From positions 22,785 through 86,784 of the forward strand of contig WION01000226.1 in NCBI GenBank assembly GCA_015039365.1: a stretch of 64,000 bases of DNA. The letters are read 5' to 3'. The first letter of the stretch is position 1; the number at the start of each line of letters is the position of its first letter. The position numbers and the translations under genes were made by a program. The notes beneath the pieces were generated by a model, which saw only the letters and a list, made by a program, of their open reading frames with translations, searched no databases and was not told the origin of the DNA. This DNA comes from Amanita rubescens (taxonomy: Eukaryota; Basidiomycota; Agaricomycetes; Agaricales; Amanitaceae). This document shows, one piece after another, positions 21,755-33,376 of the stretch.

Positions 21755-23365
21755 AATTTCCTTTTTAGGAAATTTGACCCCAAAATTCAATCAGCAAATA
21801 TGTCAACAAAATCTGAACACATCATACAACCACATTCAGAAAGCCACTGACCAAGGCTACACAATTGATTGACCCTGAGATTATGTCATCATTTCCTTTT
21901 TAGGAAGTTCAACCCTGAAAATCAATCACTTTGCCTTATTTGGCATCTAACTCTCTCTTTCCAAATAAGGAAATTATCCTTTGTTGTGCCAAATATGTAA
22001 AAACACTTTTACCACCTTCCACAAATGGTATCTCAACTTGATTTCCATATTTGGAATCAGGATATCTTACCAAAAAAGGCAATTATCCCCTTGTTCTTGA
22101 ATTCTGATCAATTCTCATGCCATAAACATGTACAAACACCTCCACCACTTTCCAGAAATGGTAAATAATGGGCCTGGGTATGGGAAAATGGACTTAGAAA
22201 CTTTGGAGAGATTTGTTTAATTTACAATTATTCAACTAAGCATATTAGCTCAAAAATGTGGTCTAATTAAGTGGCGCCAAGCACATCACCCTTATCTAAA
22301 TAGATTGACCAGGTCTACACATTTTATTGACCCTGAAATTATGTCATCATTTCCTTTTTAGGAAATTCAACCCTGAAAATCAATTAGTGGATATCTGTCA
22401 TATTCTGTTCTGGACTCCACACAAACTCTGTGACCTCAGACCCTGATGGATTCCCAACTATACCCCACAACCATTTTCCACTCATGTCGCATCTCATATC
22501 AAGCCTATGCCAAACTCCAAAAACTCTGTGGATGGACTCCATACTTTCCCTGACATTCACTAAGTTCCTTTCTACATATTTCCCATACTTGTTTCACCTC
22601 TTGTTTCATCTCAGGCATCACTGGTATCATTGTCCCTTCATGCCATATGCTCAACTCCACTTTCTGTTCCATATCTCCATAGTTTCCTCGCTTAGCTAGT
22701 TCCCATCAGAACATGGCCTATATATATGGATAGCTTCCCTTGTTGGACTACATACATATACACCCAACTCTTGGATTGCATCCTAACTCTCCCTGTCTTT
22801 TGTTATCTACCACCTCATCCAGACTGTTCATCCTCCAGACTCCAGTCCCGGACTCCATCCCAGACTCCAGAGCATTCTCCAGAAGTTTAGGCAAGACATA
22901 TGTTAGCACAGCACAGCTTGCACACTGAAGCCTAGCCTTTCCCCACTCAGTCCTGGACTCCATTATACTCCATCCTTCCCCATCCGCTTAGTTCCCAGGC
23001 TCTGTCCCAATTAGGATCACCATCCTTACAATATCTGAATGAAATTAGCACCAAACTTTCAACACCTTCCAAAAATGGTAAATTTGCCTTATTTGGAAGC
23101 TGGCTATCTCTTTCCAAATAAGAAAATTATCCATTGTTTGTGTCACAAACATGTACAAACAACCTCATAACCTTCCAAATATGGTATCCCAACTTGCTTA
23201 CCTTATTTGGAACCTGTCTATCTTACCAAATAAGGCAATCATCCCCTTGTTCCTAAGTTGTGCTCAAATTCCCATGTCAAAAACATGTACAAATACATCC
23301 CCCACCTTCCAGAAATGGCAATATGTCTGGGTGTTGGAAAAGGGACTTGTAAAACTTGAGAAATA
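21755..23365 (+). repeat. Diverged direct duplications
   Basis: ATCATTTCCTTTTTAGGAA followed by an AACCCTGAAAATCAAT-like stretch occurs near 21,755, 21,888 and 22,345. A longer block (CCACCTTCCAnAAATGGTA, CCAAATAAGG, AACATGTACAAACA, CCCCTTGTTC) is present at about 21,940-22,215 and again at 23,065-23,365. The interval 22,430-22,960 between them is CT-rich and shows no domain. Confidence 0.6.
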
Positions 23366-24440
23366 ATTATTTTATGTCCACATTTATCACAGGTAGCCTA
23401 TAGAAATGGAGACACATGATCTGTCCCTTTCTACATAGAGGTTTTTGATGGGCTGATCACGTGTTGGGATGTCCAAGTAAATCATTTTGCTGTATATTTT
23501 AAGTGCAGGTATGTTTTCAAGGTTCATTTTATATTAGTAATGCAAGCAAGAAATTTCTCTTTTTTGGAGGGATTTATTCTGTATTTGATGAGAAATTATA
23601 CAGGAAACAGCATTGATCACCTTAAATGCAAGGAACATTTTGGGTTACCCCAACACATCAGCTTTTGGGACATATGCCTACTGTGCATCATCCCATACTG
23701 ATAATAGTGGTTGGGCTATGAAGTGAAGTCCCAATGTGAGTCTGTTTTTTGTAGGGATGTCTGTAATAGATAGAGTATGATCCCAGAATGAGGTTTGATA
23801 GTAGGAGGGGGCTTGAAAGGGTTGGGAACTGGGCTGAACCCTGGCAGGACTTTACAAGGTTGGTTTCATATTGATTTATTTGGTTAGGACCTTACTGGTA
23901 CTTAGACACCAATAGGTGTTGCCAACCCAAAAGAGGATGGTACCTCCTTTACTTTTATTCCAACTTTGACTGTGAGAATGTCAATAAGGACATATAACTT
24001 ATTACTAAATCCAAACATTTATCTATAACTTACATATTACTAAACAGGTGTGGACATCCAGCCCTTTCATGGAGACTTTCCTGATTTGGATGCATGTGAC
24101 AGTAATACATGTCACACAGAATGGTCTTGGACATTCCAAGGTAATCTGCCTTTGCCATTCATGGTGACTATTTAAAATCTTCTGTATCCACAGGTACCTA
24201 GTGATGGCTTAAAGGCTCTACCAATTTGGCCTGAAAAAAAGCAGTCAGACCCTGGAAAGTTCTTTGTTGATGCACTGATTCACAACCCTGCTCTCATTCC
24301 ATGCCACTCACATCCACAACCAGAGTGGACAGTCAAAGTGGAAATGTTATGAAGGGGAGTCTGTAAGTATATCTTTCATGAGGGAAAAAAGGTGAGCTGC
24401 TTTGGGTTGCTGTTCCAAGGATACATTCAAAGTTTAATAA
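23366..24440. other. No recognised gene
   Basis: The sequence is AT-rich, with scattered short frames but no domain. Confidence 0.4.
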
Positions 24441-25110
24441 TGATTTCAGACAGATGGTAAGGCACATAAGCGAAAAGCTGGTGCTGGAGAGCAAAGCCAA
24501 TCATCTGCCACTAATCCTTGGCCATCCACCTACCACAAGTGCCCAGGAAGATCAGAAGGAGAGAAATGTGTCCAAAATGTCAAGGTTTCTCCTCAAAACC
24601 CTGATGAAGTTGCAAAAATCAAAGGAAAAGGTACATAAATTGTATGTCCCTGAAGAGTTCCAAAAGATGGTATGTTCTACCTACTTTCCATCTTGCCACA
24701 GTTTTTATTTGTAAACACATTAAGCCAAGCCTTTCAAAAAATCAGAGAAAGGGGACCACACAGCCTCAGATCTATCATCCAGATGACTTGCCATTCAAAC
24801 TCTTGGGGTATAGTCCAAGTGAAGACATTATATCACGGTGTGGTAAGCAGATATTCAATTTCATCAAAGAAGATGGAGAATTGGTGAGCTTTGATCACTA
24901 AAGCATAATTGACAAGGTCTTATTTACATACAGGTGGATATACTGGTGTACAATCAGGGAATGGCAGGGGTATACCCTTGATGATCCCTAAGTCTGCTAC
25001 ATTCTGGGAGGACCATCTGGAGAAAATGATTGACCACTCCAAGAAATTGTCAAAAATGAAGCTGATTAAGCAGGGTAAACAGTCCACCACTTCTCAGAAG
25101 GCCATATGAG
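24441..25110 (+). pseudogene. Degenerate coding-like stretch, unidentified
   Basis: Several short overlapping plus-strand frames (for example 24,454-24,714 and 24,909-25,109) have lysine- and serine-rich composition. None continues without stops and I recognise no domain. It may be an old pseudogene of a host or transposon gene. Confidence 0.2.
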
Positions 25111-26250
25111 AGGAATTGGTAGCCTTTCCTTGAGTGCCAGAATCAATAAGGGCTTTTGTTTCTGTGGTTTTCAGATTCAAACATCATGAGATGGGGATGG
25201 TGATTTTATTTTTGGACATAGATGATATGGTTACATCATTTATTCATAATTGTTTGTCTCAGTTTGAATTTGTTTTGGAGATGGTGGACACTGTTTCATC
25301 ATCATCTCATTCTAAAAACCCTGTTTCTGTAATTTTCTGTGGGCACTGCATGGCTAAATATTTATGTTTGTTTGTGTTTGTTTGTAAAGCATGATAAAAA
25401 TTGATATATGTATCATTTGACAGCATTCAGTTGGGACATTTCAGAGTGCCATACATATTTTTCAAATATTTTAAACATTTTTTCACATTTTCCCCAAAAT
25501 TCACAAATGAGCACAAACAAGCACAAATATTTAGCACTACAATTTTTTTTTTTTCATTTTTAAACATTTTTTCAGATTTATCAGGATGTTTCTAGATTAT
25601 TTTCCCACATGATTTATAAAGAAATGCAAATATTTAGCTGTGTTTTTTTTTGAGTTTTTTCTGTTTTTATCAGACAGGACCACAGGATGACATGTTTCCC
25701 CATCATGGTCCACTTCATCATAGTAGCCAACCCAAGGGGGAGTGAATGTTTGGGCAGTGGATCCTGTCCCTAACAAGCTGGCAGATACTGGCAAGAAATC
25801 CAGAAAGACCCCACTTGCCACATGATGTAAGTGATGGCATTCTCAGTTGAAAGGGACTCAATGCCCCCCTGAAAGGCACTTTTGGAGGTAGATGTTGAGA
25901 TTGTGAGGGTCCTGAGAACATCCAGAGTAATCTGTATGAGAATATGGTAACAGGATGTTAATCCCTTTGATGGGACAGAGCACCTCCATGTGCCTTTTGA
26001 ACATTGACAATATTATGAGGAAAAGCAAAGCTCTGCAGTGCCACCATGGCATTGAAGGCACTTTGAAGATCAGCTAATTCAATCTTTTTCTGCTTCTGTA
26101 GGCTGATTGATTGGTTGAATTGGCAGAGAGAGAGTATGTGCATGTGGCAAGTGATGCAAAAATGAAGGTGTGGAAGTTGTTGGGAAATAGCACAGGTACT
26201 AACCCTTGGGAGGACTACCTGTGGAGTCTGGAACTATTCAGGAGTCCTAA
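25111..26250. other. No recognised gene
   Basis: AT-rich sequence with long T runs near 25,540 and 25,645. No domain was found on either strand. Confidence 0.4.
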
Positions 26251-26252
26251 AG

Positions 26253-26276
26253 GACTGAGTGGGGGAGTGTAAAGAG
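26253..26276 (-). repeat. TTTACACTCCCCC-type repeat end
   Basis: The minus strand reads AGCTCTTTACACTCCCCCAC. It faces the plus-strand end at 26,515, leaving about 240 bases between them. Confidence 0.55.
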
Positions 26277-26514
26277 CTGTATTGGAGCTCCAATGCCGCA
26301 AGTGGCCTGAACCCCCAATCGAGATGTCACTGCTTGCTGTTGACCACATAATGTTCTGCACCCTGCCTTGGGAATCATTTGTGGCTATCATCAATGATAT
26401 GATCAGAAAAATTACTAGTCCTACCATTTCATGCATTAGGGAGGATGTAATCTTAATCATCAAGTGGGAGATTGAAGATTTCGAACATTTAGATGCAGAT
26501 CAATGCAAAAAAAG

Positions 26515-27385
26515 CTCAGTACTTTACACTCCCCCCCCATTCCACATAAAAATGTTAACATATTTTACTAGTCTTTCTACATTATGTTTGTCTGTTTGGC
26601 ATTGCTTGGCATTGTTTACACTGATAATAAAATCTGAAAAAATCTTTAAAAAATGCAGAAAAATCACATGATCCAGGCAATATTTGTTTGGTGCTGTTTG
26701 GCAATGTTTACACTGATAATAAAATCTGAAAAAATCTTTAAAAAATGCAGAAAAATCATGTGATCATTGCCATATAGGAATTGTAAAGCCAAACAAAGCC
26801 AAACTTGAGATATTTGCAAAATACTTTTGAAACATGAGTTTTGATGAAAAGGAAACACCCAGTAGCGCAGTGTCGAGGAGTTAAAGTGATAGCTTACCCG
26901 ATGAGTCTTGTAGCAGACCACTCAGCTGAGAAGATGGTGGTAGGAGGTTAAGAAAGCTTGTTCCTATTCTACAGTACATAGCAGGTTTATATACTGTCTG
27001 TGTCCTAATAGGTAACAACATAGGTAAATATATGTAACTACATATGTCATACTCATATATGGTAATATGGAGCTGCACTGATGTCATGCGCAGCTATCAT
27101 ATGGCACCATCCGCAGTAAGGATGATGCAAGTGTACTAGAACATTCTACAATGTTCTATCTATATATATATATCCTGATCTGCTTAGTAAGCAGATAAGA
27201 TATGATCTCCTTGTTATCTTATCTAAGATAAGATAACTTCATCAAGTTTGACAAAAATTGAAAAGTTTATAAAAAATCTTGAAAAATGCAGAAAAATCTT
27301 GTGATTAAGGACATGTAAGAATTATGATACCAAACTAAGCCAAACTGAAGTTAATTGCCAAAAGGTGCCATGTCTTTGCCATTTC
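26515..27385 (+). mobile_element. Non-autonomous repeat element, TTTACACTCCCCC family
   Basis: It starts near 26,515 with AGTACTTTACACTCCCCCCC. It contains two copies of ACACTGATAATAAAATCTG followed by an AAAAATCTTTAAAAAATGC stretch (26,619-26,755) and continues to GCCAAAAGGTGCCATGTC near 27,374. A minus-orientation copy with the same order lies at about 31,635-32,118. It encodes nothing, and an LTR is inserted at 26,842-27,244. Confidence 0.65.
26842..27244 (-). repeat. Solo LTR of a third LTR family, with target duplication
   Basis: On the plus strand it begins TGATGAAAAGG and ends AACTTCATCA, 403 bp, with exact target duplication AGTTT at 26,837-26,841 and 27,245-27,249. In the minus orientation it starts TGATGAAGTTATCTTATC and ends with ACACTGCGCTACTGGGTG near the 3' side, typical of copia-type LTRs. 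It interrupts the element described at 26,515-27,385. Confidence 0.88.
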
Positions 27386-27436
27386 TTGTCATGAATGATA
27401 CTCTAACTTTTATTTTTCTCTGTTTTATTTGCAATT

Positions 27437-27740
27437 TGCTGACTAATCAGGTCACATGACCTCAGCCCTTGCCTTGCTGACTAAGCAGTCATGTGACTTG
27501 GACTGTCTCTGAGCTATTTATATCTTATGACTCATAATGACTGCGCAGCTATTGATAGCCTGCTGTGCTTCACATCTGATCAGCCAATAGCATACTAGCT
27601 GTAGTTAAGGCCTGTAGTATATAAGACCTGCAATACAGGCCCAGAGACTCCAGTTGAGTTCTCTTGGGGTTTCCTCCTCAATAACCTCCCTCCTTTCCTT
27701 GTCGTCTTCTATGGCACCCTCCTTACCCAGCAGTTTACAC
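27437..27740 (+). repeat. Possible LTR remnant with promoter-like region
   Basis: The stretch has a TATA-like TAGTATATAAGACC (27,617), a pyrimidine-rich leader and an end resembling CAGTTTACA near 27,737. Two direct copies of a TGCTGACTAA-type start occur before it. No target duplication was found. Confidence 0.35.
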
Positions 27741-27744
27741 TGAG

Positions 27745-27995
27745 CCACCTGTCCAAGTAGAATCTGAGCTGATTATGAGGACTACAAGTAGAGTCTGAGC
27801 CCATTCCGAGTAGGGTCCAAGGAGTACTAGGAATCCAAGTAGAATCCAAGCTGAGTCTGAGCTCAGTCCAAGTTGAGGTGAATCCGAGTGCAAACTAGGA
27901 GTGCACTTGGACTCTGAGCTCAGTCCAAGTGGAGTCCAAGTGGAGTCCAAGCTGAGTTCAAGTCAGACTCTGAACCCAATCTGAGCTTATTCTCA
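27745..27995. repeat. Degenerate minisatellite (GAGTCCAAGT type)
   Basis: Variants of AGTCCAAGTGGAGTCC and AATCTGAGCT are repeated about 15-20 times with poor conservation. Confidence 0.7.
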
Positions 27996-29433
27996 GTTGT
28001 TTATCATTGCAATAAAATTCCAAATAAATCCTGAAAAAATGCACAAAAATCATGTGATCCAGGCCATATAGGAATTATGAGACCAAACACACCCAAACTT
28101 GAGATATTTGCAAAATACTTCTTCAGATGTTCAGAGTGTAAATCTTAGGAAATGAACAAAATTCATGATGTGATCAAGGACATGCAGAGTTGCTGGTAGT
28201 TAGTGTACACCTGTCATTCCCTACTGGTGTTATGAATGGCTGTCAGTAGTAGAAGTCAGTTGCAGTGACTTGCAATGGTCAGTACCAGTTAAGGTCTTAC
28301 TCAGATGATGGTTGTGTACAGTGTCACAGTCAACTTCTACGATCCCACCTGTTGACAACAGCAACCAATCACCTAGTATGACATTGCAGACAGTTTTTAG
28401 AGCTCATGAATAAATGATAACCTAGGTTGGAGATTGTGAGGTGTTTGTATTGAAGTCAAGGAGAGACTCAGGGGGGACAGTGGATATTTGGAGTTCTTGG
28501 TAATTTAATGATGGTACATGATTATGAGTACTGTTTTTTAACACCATCAGGGAATGTCTGGGGTATACCCCTGTCATTCCTTACTAGTGTGTTATGATCA
28601 TGTTTGGCAAACCTTTGCCTACCAAAGCTTCCACACCAGAAGCATCTAGAAAGCCCCACCTGGCATGGCAGCTGTGACTCAGAAAGCACTCAGTAGACAT
28701 GAATAACCCACCACACCTTATCACCTGGCCAGAGCATTGTTCCATGGAATCTTTGGATGGGGTGCAAGATGGTCCAGGTGGCTGGTTTTTGGACAGCTCT
28801 CTGTGAGCCTGTGGCAGTGATGGACTCAGGTTGTCTCTATCATTTTAGAATTTTATACCAGTAACCAGATTTCCACCAGATTCCATTGCTGCAAATACTC
28901 CATTTAATAGTGTTCCAGTTTTTCACATCAGATGAGCAGGATTTAGTGATTCAGATTATATTGTATGTATATTAACCTGGAACTTGAGCATGACTCTGTG
29001 GTTGAATCTTTGAGATTGTCAAGCCAAATTATAATCTGAGAGGAGTTGAAAAAGCCAGTTTCTGGTGTTTATTACCACCAATCTCCTTTATTTTATGAGG
29101 GTACATGTCTGCACTTGTTAAGGATGCTATCATATTGGATGAAAAAACTATCATGGGAATATCAAATGGCACTCTCAGATAATTTCACAAGAAGTTGGAA
29201 ATCACTATTGCTGGTGAATCTGTTTCATGGATGTGGTAATTCATGCAGTGCCGTGACAAGGACAGGAGAGCAGGTACTACATACATTTAAAGATTGAAGC
29301 ATTGTAGGAGGCAGGTATCAGTATCAAATTTTCATATTGATCTGCATAGCTACTCAGAACAATGGCCTTGTTTGGCTTCACAATTCTTCTATGACCTGGA
29401 ATCTGGACCACATGATTTTTCTACATTTTTGAG
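27996..29433. other. No certain gene; repeat remnants and a palindrome
   Basis: 28,010-28,110 resembles the AAACTTGAGATATTTGCAAA repeats of the neighbouring elements. A palindromic motif lies at 28,551-28,580. Frames at 29,046-29,297 look faintly coding but are interrupted and unrecognised. Confidence 0.4.
28551..28580. repeat. Palindromic motif around GGGGTATACCCC
   Basis: The left arm GGAATGTCTGGGGTA is followed directly by the right arm TACCCCTGTCATTCC. The arms match at 13 of 15 positions. A 31-base copy lies at 33,377 and a degenerate copy at 24,958. Confidence 0.8.
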
Positions 29434-30217
29434 CACTTTACACTCACCCCCCATTCCACATGGAATCCGCATGAATTCTGTGGAATTTGTGTGGAATCCA
29501 CACATATTCCACACCTTCTTAATGTATTCTTTGTAGTCTTTTTTGTAGTCATTCCACACTCATTCATTCCACACTCATTCATTCCACACTCATTCATTCC
29601 ACACTCATTCATTCCACACTCATTCCGCATGGAATGCAGAATGAGTGCGGAGCTGCCATGTGGAATATTCCACACATATTCTGCAGAATCCACACCATTC
29701 CACACTCATTCCACACATTTTACACAGATTCTATGTAATAAGATCTCAAGAAATCCTTGAAATAGGCAATCTTAATATGTTTCTTGTTAGTCTTGTTCAT
29801 CAATAATGCTGGTATGTAAGTATGTAGTGCACTTGCCATGAACATGATGAATTTCAGGCTACTTTGGCATGCATAATTACTTAATCTGACTTGATTTTGC
29901 ACCTGCTGCAATAGATGTCTATTCCAACATATTCTATCACAATGATGAAACTCAGTCCTATATGTGCTAATGACCAAAACCCTGCAATAGCAATCAAGCC
30001 ATGCTGTGAGAAGTGAAGGAAATATGATATATTGTGACCCTAGTACAGTCCTGGTCACTGTTCTTTAAGAACAGTAGTATAAGCAGTAAGGAGGTGGTTG
30101 CAAATTATGATGGTGATGAGCCTGAGAGGCAGTAGTTGGTAATTACTACGGTGTCACTAAGGTCTGGCATTTGGCAATGCCATGCTGCCAGTATGGTATT
30201 AACTCCCACATGATTAT
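29434..30217 (+). mobile_element. Repeat element copy 1 of an inverted pair
   Basis: The copy starts CACTTTACACTCACCCCCCA and runs through an array of ATTCATTCCACACTC units, then about 500 bases shared with 32,121-32,838 in reverse orientation. The shared part includes GTTCTTTAAGAAC and ends TTAACTCCCACATGATTAT. No protein is encoded. Differences between the copies are mainly in the ATTCC array. Confidence 0.8.
29545..29640. repeat. 15-bp tandem repeat array
   Basis: ATTCATTCCACACTC is repeated about five times. Because the unit is 15 bp, both strands are open and read FIPHS or NECGM repeats, which should not be taken as a gene. Confidence 0.9.
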
Positions 30218-30478
30218 GCATACCTGATTAGTTGGACAAGCCCACTTTGTACTTTCTCTACTTAATATAGTTGACTCATACAGAGTTACAATCTGCATAT
30301 GCATATCACACTGAGTGGTCTACATGAGTCACATTATGCATACATACTATACCTAGTAATTAGTTGGACTCACCAGTGCAGTGCAGATCCACTTACTTTC
30401 TCTACTACTTACTCTTTTTATATGGTTAAGTTGACTCATACAGATTCACCAAGTCATCAGGAAACAGGGCAAAAAACT
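30218..30478 (+). repeat. Diverged tandem duplication (about 120 bp)
   Basis: TATGCATACCTGATTAGTTG, then ACTTTCTCTAC and GTTGACTCATACAGA, occur at 30,214-30,285 and again at 30,336-30,445. A weaker third copy is near 30,970-31,045. Confidence 0.65.
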
Positions 30479-30519
30479 AATTGTCTACAGTCTGTCATGC
30501 AATTTTTCTGAATGTCTGC

Positions 30520-30895
30520 CAGTGGCATCTGACAGGACTAGCACACAAATTGTCTGACTATCTGACAGGCACTCAGTTACAACTAATTCTCTGATTCTCT
30601 GATGATCTGACAGGCACTGTCATACTAATTGTCTGATTGGCTGACTATCTGATGGGACTGACAGGCACTGTTGCACTAATTGTCTGATTGTCTGACTATC
30701 TGATGGGCACTGATACCAGGCACTGATGCACTAATTGTCTGATTGTCTGACTATCTGACAGGCTGTGCTGCACCTGTCTGACCATCTGGCAGGCTGTCAC
30801 ACTAATTGTCTGACTGTCTGACTATCTGATAGGCACTGCTACAAAAATTGGCTGATGGTCTGACCATCTGATGAAGCATCAGATGAAATTAGATG
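30520..30895. repeat. Minisatellite rich in TGTCTGACTATCTGA
   Basis: Units of the type CTAATTGTCTGATTGTCTGA followed by a GGCACTG spacer repeat about eight times with a period of 45-65 bp. A related array lies at 32,850-33,195. Confidence 0.8.
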
Positions 30896-30899
30896 TGAT

Positions 30900-31630
30900 C
30901 AGACTTTTGCCCTGTTTGCTGATGAATTCTCTGCTCTGTTCAATAGTTCTCCAAGTCAAACCTAAGATTCAACTTACACATACCTAATTAGTTGGACTTG
31001 AAGTTTGCTCTCAACTTATATTGGCAGTTGACTCATCCAGAAATTACCCACTCCTTTCCATGATTAACCAACATTGCTCAGACTCTGTTCAACAATAGCT
31101 GTCTCAAACCTAAGATTCTATCCCATTGTATTAGTGCTAATCTACTACATCATACATATTGTACTACATCATTGTTCTCTTGTTTGATCAGTTAGGATCA
31201 CTGAGTTAAGTTTACAAAGTTTAGTAGGCAATGCCAACCAAGGCTTGAGTCAGGCCCTGTCAATATCCTCTAACAACTACTCACCATCTGAACCAAGAAG
31301 AAGTCTGAGTCATTTCTGCTTCCCATCTTGACATCAATATACACATACATAATCACAATCCCCTTACTACAACTTCCAACCCTCTTACATTTATAAGTTG
31401 TTACAGCCGATCATCACCATCCAACCATCATTATCAAACCTTGCACTGCAACTGCCAACAGCCCACTGTGTGGCCCCTACATCCACCACTGACCCCAGCA
31501 ACTACTCACTGTTGCACAAATTACTGCTGACTTTTGTTACTGATTGTAATCAGCAGCAGCTCCAACATCCTAAAACAAACCATTGAACTACACTGACCAT
31601 CACCAGATATGGGACATGGGCCCTTAGTCA
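30900..31630. other. No recognised gene
   Basis: CpG-poor, AC-rich sequence between repeat elements. No domain was found. Confidence 0.4.
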
Positions 31631-31634
31631 ATGA

Positions 31635-32118
31635 GACCAAAGACATGGCACCTTTTGGCAATTAACTTTGGTTTGGCTTATTTTGGCATCATAATTCTTA
31701 CATGTCCTTAATCACAAGATTTTTCTGCATTTTTCAAGATTTTTTATAAACTTTTCAATTTTTGTCAAACTCATGTTTCGAAAGTATTTTGCAAATATCT
31801 CAAGTTTGGCATTGTTTCTGCATTTTTTAAAGATTTTTTCAGATTTTATTATCAGTGTAAACATTGCCAAACAACACCAAACAAGTATGGTCAGGATCAT
31901 GTGATTTTTCTGCATTTTTTAAAGATTTTTTCGGATTTTATTATCAGTGTAAACAATGCCAAGCAATGCCAAACAGACAAACATAATGTAGAAAGACTAG
32001 TAAAATATGTTAACATTTTTTGTAACACATGTGGAATCTATGTGGAATCTATGTGGAATCCACAGATTCTGTGGAATGAGTGTGGATTCCATGTGGAATG
32101 GGGGGAGTGGAAAGTACT
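31635..32118 (-). mobile_element. TTTACACTCCCCC-family element, reverse copy
   Basis: The minus-strand order matches the element at 26,515: AGTACTTTCCACTCCCCCC, GTGGAATC repeats, the two AATAAAATCTGAAAAAATCT repeats, then GACAAAAATTGAAAAG and GGTGCCATGTC near 31,640. It lacks the LTR insertion of the other copy and so shows the undisturbed target. Confidence 0.7.
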
Positions 32119-32120
32119 GA

Positions 32121-32838
32121 TAATCATGTGGGAGTTAATACCATACTGGCAGCACATTGAATGGACCTTAGTGACACAGTAATTACCAACTACTACTGCC
32201 CCTCAGGCTCATCACCATCATAAATTTGCAGCCACCTCCTTACTGCTTATACTACTGTTCTTAAAGAACAGTGACCAGGACTGTACTAGGGTCACAACAT
32301 ATCATATCTCCTTCACTTCACAGCATGGCTTGATTGCTATTGCAGGGTTTTGGTCATTAGCACATATAGGACTGAGTTTCATCATTGTGATAGAATATGT
32401 TGGAATAGACATCTATTGCAGCAGGTGCAAAATCAAGTCAGATTAAGTAATTATGCATGCCAAAGTAGCCTGAAATTCATCATGTTCATGGCAAGTGCAC
32501 TACATATGTACTTACATACCAGCACTATTGATGAACAAGACTAACAAGAAACTACTAAGATTGCTTATTTCAAGGATTTCTTGAGATTTTATTACATAGA
32601 ATCTGTGTAAAATGTGTGGAATGAGTGTGGAATATGTGTGGAATATTCCACATAGCGGCTCCGCACTCATTCTGCATTCCGCACGGAATGAGTGTGGAAT
32701 AAGTGTGGAATGAGTGCGGAATGACTACAAAAAAGACTACAAAGAATACATTAAGGTGTGGAATATGTGTGGATTCCACACAAATTCCGCAGAATTCATG
32801 CAGATTCCATGTGGAATGGGGGGGGCAAGTGTAAAGTG
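32121..32838 (-). mobile_element. Repeat element copy 2 of an inverted pair
   Basis: This is the reverse complement of 29,434-30,217, about 718 bp, ending in CACTTTACACTTGCCCCCC on the minus strand. It abuts the element at 31,635-32,118 with almost no spacer. Confidence 0.8.
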
Positions 32839-32849
32839 CTCATTGTCTG

Positions 32850-33195
32850 ATGCACACTATTTAGACTATAGGTTGTCTGATTTTCTGATTATCTGACACA
32901 ATAATTGTCTGACTGTCTGACTGTCTGAGAGATGCTGACAGACTAATTGGCTTACTGTCTGACTTGGACTAGGATAGTGCTGACATGGTGCCACTAATTA
33001 TCTGGTTGTCTGACTATCTAATAGGCACTGACAGATGCTGACACACTAATTATCTGACTGTCTGACTATCTAATAGGCACTGACAGATGCTGACACACTG
33101 ATTATCTGACTGTCTGACTGTCTGAGAGACACTATTTCATAAGTTGTCTCACTTGTCTGACTAATTGTCTGAGAGACACTTAAGCATCAGACAAC
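32850..33195. repeat. Second TGTCTGAC minisatellite
   Basis: TTATCTGACTGTCTGACTAT and related units recur with spacers containing GGCACTGACAGATGCTGACA. The unit type is the same as in the array at 30,520-30,895, in the same orientation. Confidence 0.8.
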
Positions 33196-33376
33196 ATCAG
33201 ACATGATCAGACTTTTGCTGTGTTACTGCTGATGTACCTCTGATCACAAATACTAGTAGTGGCAAGTTATTGGTATGCCTGGGCCAGAAAGAAAGCCTGT
33301 TAGCATAAACAGCATATAAAAGAAAATAGTAAGCATTCCATAAGCATTATTGGTAACAAGTACCCTATTGGCCTAG

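Noticed and set aside
29491..29760. Apparent proteins with FIPHS or NECGM repeats on both strands
   Set aside because: They arise from a 15-bp tandem repeat that is open in several frames; there is no conserved flank or start context.
30520..33195. CRISPR-like spaced repeats
   Set aside because: Units and spacers are both degenerate and of varying length, no cas genes exist, and the genome is eukaryotic. They are minisatellites.
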